NCBI RefSeq assembly: GCF_006365315.1
Contig: NZ_CP040968.1
Coordinates: 434,001-498,000 of the forward strand
DNA length: 64,000 nt
Direction of reading: 5' to 3'
Source of the DNA: Candidatus Methylopumilus universalis
GTDB lineage: Bacteria > Pseudomonadota > Gammaproteobacteria > Burkholderiales > Methylophilaceae
Shown here: piece by piece, positions 17,877 to 25,706 of the stretch
Position numbering within the stretch: position 1 is the stretch's first letter
Layout: each line of letters opens with the position of its first letter
Made by a program: the position numbers and the translations under genes
Notes under the pieces: model-generated
The model's database searches: none
What the model was told of the DNA's origin: nothing
Seen by the model: the letters and a program-made list of their open reading frames with translations, nothing else

Positions 17877-18002
17877 ATGAAAGATAAAAAAATGGCAAAG
17901 AAAAAATGTAAATATAATTGGCATATGGCTTTTAGATGCAGCCTTGGTTCAGCATTTTATGTATTAGGTATTGCCGCTTTTATTAAATATTTATTCAATT
18001 AG
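17877..18002 (+). CDS. small membrane protein, 41 aa
   Basis: ATG 17877 opens a frame with a very basic N-terminus (MKDKKMAKKKCKYNWH) and one hydrophobic helix (about residues 23-40). It stops at TAG 18000-18002, five bases before the TIGR03643 gene. Conversely, AGGT just ahead of that gene overlaps this stop, suggesting coupled translation. A second in-frame ATG (17892) could also start it. No family is recognised. Confidence 0.45.
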   Translation: MKDKKMAKKKCKYNWHMAFRCSLGSAFYVLGIAAFIKYLFN

Positions 18003-18007
18003 GTCTG

Positions 18008-18277
18008 ATGTCAAAAAAAGAGACTTTGTCAACCGAAGGAGATATTTCCAGGCTAATCGAAATGGCTTGGGAGGATAAAACACCTTTTGAAGCCATCTTA
18101 ATGACGTATCAATTAGATGAGCCTTCTTTAATGAGGCTCATGCAAAAGCACCTTAAGCCTTCATCTTATCGATTGTGGAGAAAGCGCGTTAAAGAGCGAT
18201 CAAGTAAGCATTTAAAACTTAGATCGCCTGACATTAAGCGAGATCACTGCGTTACTCAATATAAAATTAGCCGTTAA
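18008..18277 (+). CDS. TIGR03643/DUF2805 family protein
   Basis: An 89-aa basic soluble protein. The segment IEMAWEDKTPFEAI followed by SYRLWRKRVKERSSKH is diagnostic for the TIGR03643 (DUF2805) family, which looks like a small helix-turn-helix domain. The biochemical role is unknown. It sits directly before a DUF2256 gene, an association I recall as common and often close to photolyase/cryptochrome genes; a photolyase is present here but about 16 kb away. Start ATG 18008. Confidence 0.85.
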   Translation: MSKKETLSTEGDISRLIEMAWEDKTPFEAILMTYQLDEPSLMRLMQKHLKPSSYRLWRKRVKERSSKHLKLRSPDIKRDHCVTQYKISR

Positions 18278-18283
18278 ATTATT

Positions 18284-18424
18284 ATGGGAATGGTAAAAAA
18301 AGAAAACTTACCGACAAAAATTTGCCTAGTTTGTCAAAAGCCTTTTTCTTGGAGAAAGAAGTGGCAGCTTGTTTGGAATGATGTTAAATACTGCTCAGAG
18401 CGATGTAAGCGTCATAAAAATTAA
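18284..18424 (+). CDS. DUF2256 zinc-ribbon-like protein, 46 aa
   Basis: This short gene has the diagnostic DUF2256 pattern: KICLVCQKPFSWRKKW and VKYCSERCKRHK. The four cysteines (CxxC and CxxxC) should bind zinc. It starts at ATG 18284, seven bases after the TIGR03643 stop, and ends two bases before the next gene, so the group is an operon. Function unknown; the basic, Cys-rich composition fits nucleic-acid binding. Confidence 0.85.
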   Translation: MGMVKKENLPTKICLVCQKPFSWRKKWQLVWNDVKYCSERCKRHKN

Positions 18425-18426
18425 GC

Positions 18427-18768
18427 ATGATCGGAAAAATTAGAAAAAAACTTCTACCACCTATATTATCAGAGGCCATTCCGGAACCTATAATATGCCC
18501 AATATGTAGCAGAGTTATTCCAGAATCTCAAAAAGATGCGCACCATTTAATTCCAAAATCTAAAGGCGGTAAATCTACGGAATATCTTCACCGAATCTGC
18601 CATAAACAAATCCACGCTTTATTTAATGAAAATGAACTCGCTAAAATATTGAATACTGCAGAGTCATTAAGAAACCATTCCGATATGAAAACGTTTATTA
18701 ATTGGGTGAAAAATAAGCCAGATAATTTTTACGAGAGAGCTGCTAAAAGTTCACGTATTAAGAAATAG
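18427..18768 (+). CDS. HNH-family nuclease-like protein
   Basis: A 113-aa protein with a compact HNH fold: CPICSRVIPES as the first zinc-binding Cys pair, then DAHHLIPKSKGG with the catalytic His, and LHRICHKQIHALF with the second metal-binding half. The C-terminal 40 residues are helical. It immediately follows DUF2256 and TIGR03643, so it belongs to their operon. Solitary chromosomal HNH proteins of this kind are common and rarely characterised. I see no toxin or restriction partner. Confidence 0.8.
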   Translation: MIGKIRKKLLPPILSEAIPEPIICPICSRVIPESQKDAHHLIPKSKGGKSTEYLHRICHKQIHALFNENELAKILNTAESLRNHSDMKTFINWVKNKPDNFYERAAKSSRIKK

Positions 18769-18777
18769 TGAGATCAT

Positions 18778-19104
18778 TCATAGTATTTTTTGCAACACAT
18801 AGAAAAGTATGATCATAAGAATTGTTACCATCATCATTGAAGTGAAGAAGCCATAACCATTTTTAAGTAACCAACTAAATAAAGGTAATACAGGCATTAC
18901 TGGCAATACGTAAATAAAATTTTCATTGGCTAATTTAGCAATTTTCTCTGTATCTTTGCTTTCAAACCAAATCATCGTATAAGCAGTAAAAGAAATAATT
19001 GGCAGCGCCAACAAGAGCGCAGCTAATTTTGTATCTTTCTTGCTTAACTCAGTAACAAGAACAATCACCAAGACAGCGATAATAATTTTTATGAGATAAA
19101 CCAT
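18778..19104 (-). CDS. DUF3147 family membrane protein
   Basis: A 108-aa inner-membrane protein with about four transmembrane helices, a conserved TELSKKDTKLAALLLALP segment after helix 1 and a short polar loop (ESKDTEKI). This matches the DUF3147 family, whose function is unknown. Its ATG overlaps the stop of the upstream DUF429 gene by one base, giving translational coupling in the minus-strand set DUF393-DUF429-DUF3147. Confidence 0.75.
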   Translation of the reverse strand: MVYLIKIIIAVLVIVLVTELSKKDTKLAALLLALPIISFTAYTMIWFESKDTEKIAKLANENFIYVLPVMPVLPLFSWLLKNGYGFFTSMMMVTILMIILFYVLQKIL

Positions 19105-19790
19105 TAGTAAACGATCTGCATGTTTGGTTTCTCAGGTATTTTTGGTATATATGAAGCTTGATTATTTGCTATTCTTTTAGCGCTCCATAGAACAACGAGG
19201 GCATCTAAAATATCATTATCCATGACATCTTTTTTTTGATATTTAGTTCGGATGGCATCAAAATTTAAATTCAGAAAATGTTTATCAAGAAGAGACTTTC
19301 TTATTTTAAAGCCTTCATCTGTCTTTTTGCTCTCAAGGATTACTTTTTCATTATTCATAGCTCTAAAGCTTAGCTCCGGATGTATTTCAAATACTTTTAT
19401 ATTCTCATAATGAAGTATATTTTGGACATCTTTTATCTTGGGAAATAAATACCAAGATTGAAGTGACATGGATTTCCCAATAAGTTTTTTAGATACAAGG
19501 GATGCTTTCTCATAATTCGGTTGATCTAGCATTTCTGGTGTTGGCGCTGTAAATACAGAAGAGGCTTTTTTACTAAGAAGTTTTCTAGCTAATTGATCGG
19601 CTTGTCGAGGCATCACTTCCGATAAGATGACGGGTATATCGATACCAATGATTAACTGATTGGTCTCAATAAAAAAATTCTTGAGATTACTTATGCTTTG
19701 AAAAATAGCAGTTTCAATAACCCCCTCTTGATTCTGCCAAGCTGCAAACCAACCAGATTTACATCCATCGATGCCGACGATTAAAGGCAA
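19104..19790 (-). CDS. DUF429 family protein
   Basis: A 228-aa protein with the family's ribonuclease-H-like opening VGIDGCKSGWFAAW, then IGIDIPV and a C-terminal DNDILDALVVLWSAKR, giving the acidic residues expected for a metal site. The function is unknown. The start is TTG (19788-19790) directly after the TAG of the upstream DUF393 gene; no in-frame ATG precedes the conserved core, so TTG seems genuine. Confidence 0.78.
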   Translation of the reverse strand: MPLIVGIDGCKSGWFAAWQNQEGVIETAIFQSISNLKNFFIETNQLIIGIDIPVILSEVMPRQADQLARKLLSKKASSVFTAPTPEMLDQPNYEKASLVSKKLIGKSMSLQSWYLFPKIKDVQNILHYENIKVFEIHPELSFRAMNNEKVILESKKTDEGFKIRKSLLDKHFLNLNFDAIRTKYQKKDVMDNDILDALVVLWSAKRIANNQASYIPKIPEKPNMQIVY

Positions 19791-20147
19791 CTAATTCACC
19801 CTGCAGTATTTCATTTTATTAAAGCGCCATAGAGCGAAGTATGAATAGAACACTTTACTCAGTTGGTAAATTAATGGCATTTTGATTATAAAACTTAATA
19901 ATCTCCAGCCTTTTAGGTTGTTCCATATAAGACAAAATGCATCTACACCCCTATAAAGTCTCTCTTTTCCATCGATAGTATGAAGACTTAATAAAGCATC
20001 CTTCTGTGTAATTCCATATTTACGAAGTAATTCATGATGCGTATGAAGATTGCACCATAAGAAAACGCCTTTCGGTGCGATTGATTTATAGTAGTTAATC
20101 TCTTTTGAACAAAGGCTGCAGTGTTGATCGTAAAGAATTTTTATCAT
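19791..20147 (-). CDS. DCC-type thiol-disulfide oxidoreductase-like protein (DUF393)
   Basis: A 118-aa thioredoxin-like protein. The family opens with YDxxCxxC; here it is ILYDQHCSLCSKEI, so both active-site cysteines are present. The later segment RLYRGVDAFCLIW is also typical. The C-terminal third is hydrophobic and aromatic and may lie on the membrane. First gene of the DUF393-DUF429-DUF3147 set. Start ATG 20145-20147. The redox partner is unknown. Confidence 0.8.
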   Translation of the reverse strand: MIKILYDQHCSLCSKEINYYKSIAPKGVFLWCNLHTHHELLRKYGITQKDALLSLHTIDGKERLYRGVDAFCLIWNNLKGWRLLSFIIKMPLIYQLSKVFYSYFALWRFNKMKYCRVN

Positions 20148-20171
20148 ATTTTTTAATCTTTAAAAGAGAAA

Positions 20172-20205
20172 GGCTCCAAACCATTCGGGGGAAAAATTTG
20201 GAGCC
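20172..20205. repeat. 9-bp inverted repeat with 16-nt loop
   Basis: GGCTCCAAA (20172-20180) is perfectly complementary to TTTGGAGCC (20197-20205). It lies 25 bp upstream of the DUF393 start on the minus strand and about 500 bp before the rhodopsin gene. No T tract follows on either strand, so it looks regulatory or RNA-structural rather than a terminator. Confidence 0.5.
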
Positions 20206-20560
20206 GATCGAGCAATATTTCAGCTTATTGCTTCTTAACTAGAGTTTAAAAGCCAATAAAAATTCATTTTTTATAAAAATATACAAAAAATGTAGCTTAT
20301 AGATAGCAGTTTATTAACTGTCAAGAATTTGAGCCATTTCAGGTGGCTTTAATTAGAATTTAAGCTGAAGATTTATTGTGGAAGGTAAAGTAAAAGAACC
20401 CCTCCATTCTGCATGTTCTTAAAGGATACTAAGTAACAAAAAGGAAGGGGCGAACTTAGAAAAAATTTACATCAAAATAAATTTTAACTGATCTAATTTA
20501 TGCTTTTTTTTATAAAAATCAACACATTAAAGCACATTTATTTATTTCCATAATTTAGTT

Positions 20561-20578
20561 ATGGTTAATGATAACCAT
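20561..20578. promoter_or_regulatory. 18-bp palindrome upstream of proteorhodopsin, operator candidate
   Basis: ATGGTTA-ATGA-TAACCAT is a perfect 7-bp inverted repeat. It ends 19 bp before the proposed -35 of the proteorhodopsin promoter, a classic position for an activator or repressor. The binding protein is unknown. Confidence 0.5.
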
Positions 20579-20597
20579 GAAACAAAATTTAAGTGTT

Positions 20598-20625
20598 TTG
20601 AAAAATTCAAATCACAGGCTAAACT
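20598..20625 (+). promoter_or_regulatory. probable proteorhodopsin promoter
   Basis: TTGAAA (20598-20603), 16-bp spacer, TAAACT (20620-20625). The predicted 5' untranslated region is about 75 nt and ends in AGGAGG five bases before the ATG, a strong ribosome-binding site. Confidence 0.45.
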
Positions 20626-20707
20626 GACCCATAGATAATTTACTAAAACACCAGTTAATTATTTTAGTTCTTGAAAGTTGTTTTCTATCAACCATTAGGA
20701 GGTTCCT

Positions 20708-21499
20708 ATGTTTCAAGGTTTTTTTAAATCGTTAAAAAATAAGAGCTTATTAGGTTTGTCTTTATTAGGCTTATCAACATTAGCTTTTGCAGAGGGCCAT
20801 TCAGCCCAAGTTCTCCAATCAAGTGATTTTGTTGGTATTACTTTTTGGTTAATTTCAATGGCATTAGTTGCTTCAACTGCTTTTTTCTTTCTTGAAAGAG
20901 ATCGCGTAGTAGGTAAGTGGAAAACTTCTCTTACTGTATCTGGACTAGTTACATTAGTAGCAGCTGTTCACTATTTCTATATGCGTGACGTGTGGATTGC
21001 AACAGGATCAACACCAACAGTGTATAGATATATTGATTGGTTAATTACAGTGCCTTTATTAATGATTGAATTCTATTTAATTCTTTCAGCGATTACGAAG
21101 GTTTCTACAGGCGTCTTTTGGAGACTTGTAATTGGTACATTAGTAATGCTTGTTGGAGGTTATGTCGGTGAGGCTGGTTATGCCGATGTTATGACATCAT
21201 TCATTGTTGGTATGCTTGGATGGTTCTATATCCTTTACGAAATTTTTGCTGGTGAAGCAAGTAAAATCGCTGCAAATAAAGCTCCAGCAACAGTTCAAAA
21301 AGCCTTCAATACAATGCGATTAATTGTTACATTTGGTTGGGCAATTTATCCATTAGGCTATTACTTTGGTTATTTAACTGGTTCAGATCCTGCAAGCAGC
21401 ATGGCATCATTAAACATCATCTATAACTTAGCTGACGTTTTAAACAAAATTGCTTTCGGTGTAATTATTTGGTCTGTAGCAGTATCAGAATCAAAATAA
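20708..21499 (+). CDS. proteorhodopsin, green-absorbing light-driven proton pump
   Basis: A seven-helix retinal protein, 263 aa, with a signal peptide (cleavage near AFA-EG, residue 28). Key residues by alignment to the SAR86 green proteorhodopsin: His88 (H75), Asp110 proton acceptor (D97), Thr114, Leu118 at the spectral-tuning site (L105, green), Glu121 proton donor (E108), Asp243 and retinal Lys247 (K231). Helix E position 165 is Phe (F152), so the carotenoid window is closed. AGGAGG precedes the ATG and a strong terminator follows, so it can be transcribed alone at high level. Retinal is supplied by crtE-crtI-crtB-crtY-blh downstream. Confidence 0.97.
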   Translation: MFQGFFKSLKNKSLLGLSLLGLSTLAFAEGHSAQVLQSSDFVGITFWLISMALVASTAFFFLERDRVVGKWKTSLTVSGLVTLVAAVHYFYMRDVWIATGSTPTVYRYIDWLITVPLLMIEFYLILSAITKVSTGVFWRLVIGTLVMLVGGYVGEAGYADVMTSFIVGMLGWFYILYEIFAGEASKIAANKAPATVQKAFNTMRLIVTFGWAIYPLGYYFGYLTGSDPASSMASLNIIYNLADVLNKIAFGVIIWSVAVSESK

Positions 21500-21525
21500 G
21501 TAAAGTAAGTATGTAATTTCTTTAA

Positions 21526-21558
21526 AAAACTGTGCAGCTTAGGCTGCACAGTTTTTTT
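21526..21558 (+). terminator. strong rho-independent terminator between the two rhodopsin genes
   Basis: AAAACTGTGCAGC (21526-21538) pairs perfectly with GCTGCACAGTTTT (21543-21555) over a TTAG loop. The T run continues to 21558. It separates the first rhodopsin transcript from the second rhodopsin and carotenoid genes. Confidence 0.93.
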
Positions 21559-21623
21559 ATTTTTACTAATTAAATTTAATAATATCAATAGGTTAAGATA
21601 ACTAATATCGATACACTAACCCC

Positions 21624-22349
21624 ATGAGCATAGATGAGTTTAATTTAGTATATAACGCGATCTCTTTTGCAATCGCTGCTTTTGGAGCATCAACCGTATT
21701 TTTCCTCCTGCAAAGGTCACAAGTTTCACCCGCATACAAAACTGCATTAACCCTTTCGGGACTTGTTTGTTTAATTACAACTTACCATTACTTAAGAATT
21801 TTTGAGAGCTTCAACAGTGCTTATGTATTAAAAGATGGTCTAGTGATACAAAGTGGTATGCAATTTAATAATGCATATCGATATGTTGATTGGCTATTAA
21901 CCGTTCCCTTATTACTTCTAGAATTTGTATTAGTCTTAAGATTGCCTCATACGGAAACATACAAAAAAGGTCTGGGGCTAACTTTAGCTTCTGCGATTAT
22001 GGTTTTATTGGGCTACCCTGGGGAAACCCTTACAATTGGATTTGCTAAGATTATTTGGTGGATTTTAGCAATGATTCCATTTTCTTATATATTGTATGAA
22101 ATGATTAAAGGGGTCGGTGCATCCATTAAAACTCAACCTTTAGTTGTTCAGCCATTATTCAAAAAAACAAGACTACTGATTATTCTGTCATGGTCATTTT
22201 ATCCGCTTGTTTATATCCTACCTTTATTTGGTCTGTCCGCATTCGTCAGTGTTCAGGTTGGGTTCACTGTTGTTGATATAGTTGCTAAATCAGTTTTCGG
22301 GATTTTGATTTATATTATTGCGCAAAGAAAATCAGAAATTGGCGCTTAG
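21624..22349 (+). CDS. xanthorhodopsin-type light-driven proton pump
   Basis: A second seven-helix rhodopsin, 241 aa, with no signal peptide and a long B-C loop, as in the xanthorhodopsin/actinorhodopsin group. Residues for proton pumping are intact: His55, Asp89, Thr93, Glu100 (DTE motif), Asp218 and retinal Lys222. Leu97 predicts green absorption. In helix E the sequence IIWWILAMIPF places Trp146 where xanthorhodopsin has the small Gly that opens the carotenoid site, so antenna binding is not expected. No clear Shine-Dalgarno precedes ATG 21624. It is the first gene of the crt/blh set, 58 bp before crtE. Confidence 0.93.
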   Translation: MSIDEFNLVYNAISFAIAAFGASTVFFLLQRSQVSPAYKTALTLSGLVCLITTYHYLRIFESFNSAYVLKDGLVIQSGMQFNNAYRYVDWLLTVPLLLLEFVLVLRLPHTETYKKGLGLTLASAIMVLLGYPGETLTIGFAKIIWWILAMIPFSYILYEMIKGVGASIKTQPLVVQPLFKKTRLLIILSWSFYPLVYILPLFGLSAFVSVQVGFTVVDIVAKSVFGILIYIIAQRKSEIGA

Positions 22350-22407
22350 TTAAGTCTTTGACAAACAGATATATTGTATACATATATTCTTTTAAATAAG
22401 ACTCATT

Positions 22408-23352
22408 ATGATTTCAAACGAAAGTGATTCACTAGAGAGCGTTAAAAAACAGCTAGCCAAGTCTTTCGAGGTGAACGAAAAAAATTTATCTCTATGGCTG
22501 AATTGGCATGGAGGGTCGGAAGGAAAATTAATTCGCTCTCACCTGGCACTTTCTACCGGAGAAGCATTAGGATTATCAAAACATACAGCAATTATTTGGG
22601 CAGTGGTTTGTGAGTTAATTCATAGCGCCTCGCTTCTGCATGATGACATTTGTGACAGCGATGAGATTAGAAGAGGTAAGGTAAGCGTATGGAAAAATTT
22701 TGGTATACCAGCTGCTATATGCACTGGCGACTATTTAATAGCAGAATCCTTTAAAAAAATTACTGAAATTGAGCAGGGCTGGCATCAAAATATTTTACTA
22801 GGGTTACTTTCAGGCACCGTTAAGGAAATTGTTTTTGGCCAGTCAGGTGATGTCAACACAAGCTTCTTAAGTCTAGGCTGGGAAGAGTATAAAAGTCTGG
22901 CCACAGCAAAAACATCACCCCTTATTTGTTTGCCTATCATGGGAATGTTTAAATGCGCTGAACTAGATGAACCTTATTATATTAATTTAAGAAAAATGAC
23001 AGACGAAATAGGACTTGCTTATCAAATTGTTAATGACTTAGAAAATATTTTATTGAACCAAGCAGATGAAATTCCTACAGATATTGAGTTTGAAAGAATG
23101 AATGCATTGCTAGTTTTAGTTAAAGAAAAGTCTTCTGAAAAAGAAATTAATTTTTTGAAAAAAAATAAAGCTGAATTTAAGCAATTTTTAATATCTTCAA
23201 ATATTAAAGATGATTTAATTGATAGGATTCAATTGATACTAGAAAATATTAAAAATTCTTTACACCTTATGCCGGTCGTCATCAGACCTATTATTTCTTC
23301 TCTTTGTGAAGAGATAAACAAAAAAGCTAGCCAGTTTACACATGCAAAATAA
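22408..23352 (+). CDS. crtE: geranylgeranyl diphosphate synthase
   Basis: A trans-prenyl diphosphate synthase supplying the C20 precursor of carotenoids. The first aspartate-rich motif is canonical (LLHDDICDSDEIRRG, Asp79, 80, 83). The second is altered: QIVNDLENI gives Asn209-Asp210 and Asn213 instead of DDxxD. The N-terminal GKLIRSHLAL holds the IPP-binding Lys/Arg. Position directly before crtI, with an 11-bp overlap, supports the carotenoid role over respiratory-quinone prenyl synthesis. ATG 22408 has no strong RBS. Length 314 aa is normal. Confidence 0.9.
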   Translation: MISNESDSLESVKKQLAKSFEVNEKNLSLWLNWHGGSEGKLIRSHLALSTGEALGLSKHTAIIWAVVCELIHSASLLHDDICDSDEIRRGKVSVWKNFGIPAAICTGDYLIAESFKKITEIEQGWHQNILLGLLSGTVKEIVFGQSGDVNTSFLSLGWEEYKSLATAKTSPLICLPIMGMFKCAELDEPYYINLRKMTDEIGLAYQIVNDLENILLNQADEIPTDIEFERMNALLVLVKEKSSEKEINFLKKNKAEFKQFLISSNIKDDLIDRIQLILENIKNSLHLMPVVIRPIISSLCEEINKKASQFTHAK

Positions 23353-24811
23353 AAAAATAATTGTAATCGGAAGTGGTTTTGGGGGAATCGCTGCAGCTTT
23401 GCGAATGAGGGCTAAGGGCTATGAAGTCGATTTGCATGAAAAATTGGATCAAATTGGTGGAAGAGCAAGGCAGTTTAATCGGAACGGCTTTGTTTATGAC
23501 GCGGGGCCTACAGTCATTACCGCACCCTATCTTTTTAGGGAATTGTTTGAAATTTTTAATGAAGAAATTGATGATTTCATTAAATTTATCCCTTTAGATC
23601 CTTGGTATCGTTTTAGATTTTATGATGGGACATTTTTTAATTATGGCCCAGATCAAGATCAGCTATTAGAACAAATAAAAGCCATTGAGCCTAGAGATGT
23701 AAATGGCTATCTTAAAATGCTTCGGCATGCTGAGAAAATATTTGAATTAGGCTACCTCAAGCTTGCTGATCAGCCTTTTCATAAATTAAGTAGTTTAATT
23801 AAATATACCCCCGATATTATTAAGTTAAAGGGCTATCAATCCGTTTATCAATTTGTGTCAAGCTATCTAAGCCACCCAAATTTAAGGCAAGCCTTCTCAA
23901 TTCAGCCATTGCTTGTTGGTGGTAATCCTTTTAATACAACCTCAATTTATGCTCTTATTCACGCGCTTGAAAAAAAATGGGGAGTATTTTTTGCTAAGGG
24001 AGGAACTGGAGAAATAATATCTCAGTTAAAGATGCTGATGGAGCGCCAGGGTGTAAATATATTCCTTAATAGCGAAATTAAGAAAATTGTTACTCGCGAC
24101 AAAATGGTTGAAGGTATAGAAACTGCGGAAGGTAAATTTTATAAGGCTGATTATTTAATTACAAATGCAGATCCTATTTATACAAATACCAATTTAATAG
24201 AACATAAAAAAATTTCCTTGCATAATAAATTTGTAAAGAAAACAGCCAAGCACTCCATGGGTTTGTTCGTTCTTTTCTTTGGAACAAAAGTTAAATATGA
24301 GGATATTGCTCACCATACTATTTGGATGGGGCCGCGCTATAAAGAGTTACTTAGTGATATCTTTGATCGCTATAAATTATCCGAGGATTTTTCTATTTAC
24401 CTTCATAGACCCACAGCAACTGATCCTGATTTTGCCCCTACAGGTTGCGATAGTTTTTATGCGTTAGTTCCAGTACCAAATTTAAAAGGAAATATTAGCT
24501 GGAAAGAAGAGGCGCCGAAATTTACACAATCTATTATTAAGGCTCTAGAGCAAACCATGATGCCAAAACTTAGTGAATATATTTGTGAATCTTTTGTAAT
24601 GACCCCTGACGATTTTCTTCAAGATTACAAGACGCCTTTTGGCTCAGGATTTTCTATTGCTCCGTTATTTAGACAATCTGCTTGGTTCAGGACGCACAAT
24701 AAGGATGATTTATATCAGAACCTTTTTTATGTAGGTGCTGGGACTCATCCGGGCGCTGGTGTTCCAGGCGTCCTCAATTCAGCCAAAGTCATCGATAAAT
24801 TGATTCCATAG
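23342..24811 (+). CDS. crtI: phytoene desaturase (lycopene-forming)
   Basis: An FAD-dependent desaturase that converts phytoene to lycopene. The N-terminal dinucleotide fold is IVIGSGFGGIAAALRM, followed by EKLDQIGGRARQF and DAGPTVITAP, both CrtI signatures. The C-terminus has FYVGAGTHPGAGVPGVLNSAK, split here as GAGTHPGAGVPG plus the helix after it. Length 489 aa is typical. The ATG overlaps the crtE end by 11 bp, and crtB starts one base after its stop, so translation is coupled. Confidence 0.95.
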   Translation: MQNKKIIVIGSGFGGIAAALRMRAKGYEVDLHEKLDQIGGRARQFNRNGFVYDAGPTVITAPYLFRELFEIFNEEIDDFIKFIPLDPWYRFRFYDGTFFNYGPDQDQLLEQIKAIEPRDVNGYLKMLRHAEKIFELGYLKLADQPFHKLSSLIKYTPDIIKLKGYQSVYQFVSSYLSHPNLRQAFSIQPLLVGGNPFNTTSIYALIHALEKKWGVFFAKGGTGEIISQLKMLMERQGVNIFLNSEIKKIVTRDKMVEGIETAEGKFYKADYLITNADPIYTNTNLIEHKKISLHNKFVKKTAKHSMGLFVLFFGTKVKYEDIAHHTIWMGPRYKELLSDIFDRYKLSEDFSIYLHRPTATDPDFAPTGCDSFYALVPVPNLKGNISWKEEAPKFTQSIIKALEQTMMPKLSEYICESFVMTPDDFLQDYKTPFGSGFSIAPLFRQSAWFRTHNKDDLYQNLFYVGAGTHPGAGVPGVLNSAKVIDKLIP

Positions 24812-24812
24812 C

Positions 24813-25703
24813 ATGAAGAATAGTTTATTGATGCGTAAGCATGGAAAAACTTTTTATTGGGCCTCTTTTTTTCTTGATAAAGTCAAAATGCAAGCGATTT
24901 ACTCGATTTACAGCTTTTGTCGAAAAATAGATGACATGGTTGATGAAGCTAAAAACTTAAGTGTTGCCAAAAAAAAGCTTCTTATATTTATAAGCGCATG
25001 GAATAAGGGCACGCCTCATCCGGTCATTAGTGTATTAAATAATATTCCAAAGGAAAATTGGCCGAACCAAAAACTTGTAAAAAATTTTCTGAATGGACAA
25101 ATATACGATATTAAATTTACCTCATTTAAGTCAGAAAAAGCCTTAATCATTTATTGTTACCAAGTTGCAGGTACAGTGGGATTAATGGTGTGTGACATCT
25201 TCGGCGTAAAAGATAAAAAAATGCGTTATTTTGCAATTGATTTAGGCATTGCAATGCAATTGATAAATATTTCTCGAGATATTTATGAAGACAGTTTACG
25301 AAATAGAATCTATCTACCTGAAAGCCTCATGGGCAAACATTCAGCTAAAGAAATAGCCTACCCAACAAGGGAAACTGCAGCAAAAATAGACTACACTCGA
25401 AAAAAACTTATTAACCTAGCAAATATTTACTTTGCCAGTGCTAGTAGTGCGATTGATCACCTCCCTCGAGGCGCCTCCCTTGCAGTTAAATTGGCTTCTG
25501 CACTCTACCAGCAAATTGGACATCAATTAATTCAGACCCAATATCAACATAAAGAAAAAAGATGCTATGTGAATACCTTATGTAAGGTGTTGATTACCTT
25601 TAAGATTATTACTAAATTTTTGCTTACTTTTAAAGCTAAACTAAAGCCTCATGATAAGAATCTGCATAAATTCATAATGACACTTCCAGATGCTCACTTT
25701 TAA
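24813..25703 (+). CDS. crtB: phytoene synthase
   Basis: Joins two geranylgeranyl diphosphates head to head to give phytoene. Motifs of the squalene/phytoene synthase family: YSFCRKIDDMVDEA (first aspartate motif) and QLINISRDIYED (second aspartate motif), plus RIYLPE. Length 296 aa is normal. It follows crtI by one base and precedes crtY by three, in the middle of the coupled operon. Confidence 0.95.
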   Translation: MKNSLLMRKHGKTFYWASFFLDKVKMQAIYSIYSFCRKIDDMVDEAKNLSVAKKKLLIFISAWNKGTPHPVISVLNNIPKENWPNQKLVKNFLNGQIYDIKFTSFKSEKALIIYCYQVAGTVGLMVCDIFGVKDKKMRYFAIDLGIAMQLINISRDIYEDSLRNRIYLPESLMGKHSAKEIAYPTRETAAKIDYTRKKLINLANIYFASASSAIDHLPRGASLAVKLASALYQQIGHQLIQTQYQHKEKRCYVNTLCKVLITFKIITKFLLTFKAKLKPHDKNLHKFIMTLPDAHF

Positions 25704-25706
25704 TAT

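Larger units (their letters stand above)
20148..20707. other. 560-bp region upstream of proteorhodopsin
   Basis: This is the longest gap in the window. I find no ORF with an RBS. It contains a 9-bp inverted repeat (20172-20205), a weak AGCCA/TGGCT hairpin near 20332-20348, a G/C-rich patch (20397-20453), an 18-bp palindrome (20561-20578) and a likely promoter for the rhodopsin gene (20598-20625). An unannotated small RNA is possible. Confidence 0.5.
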
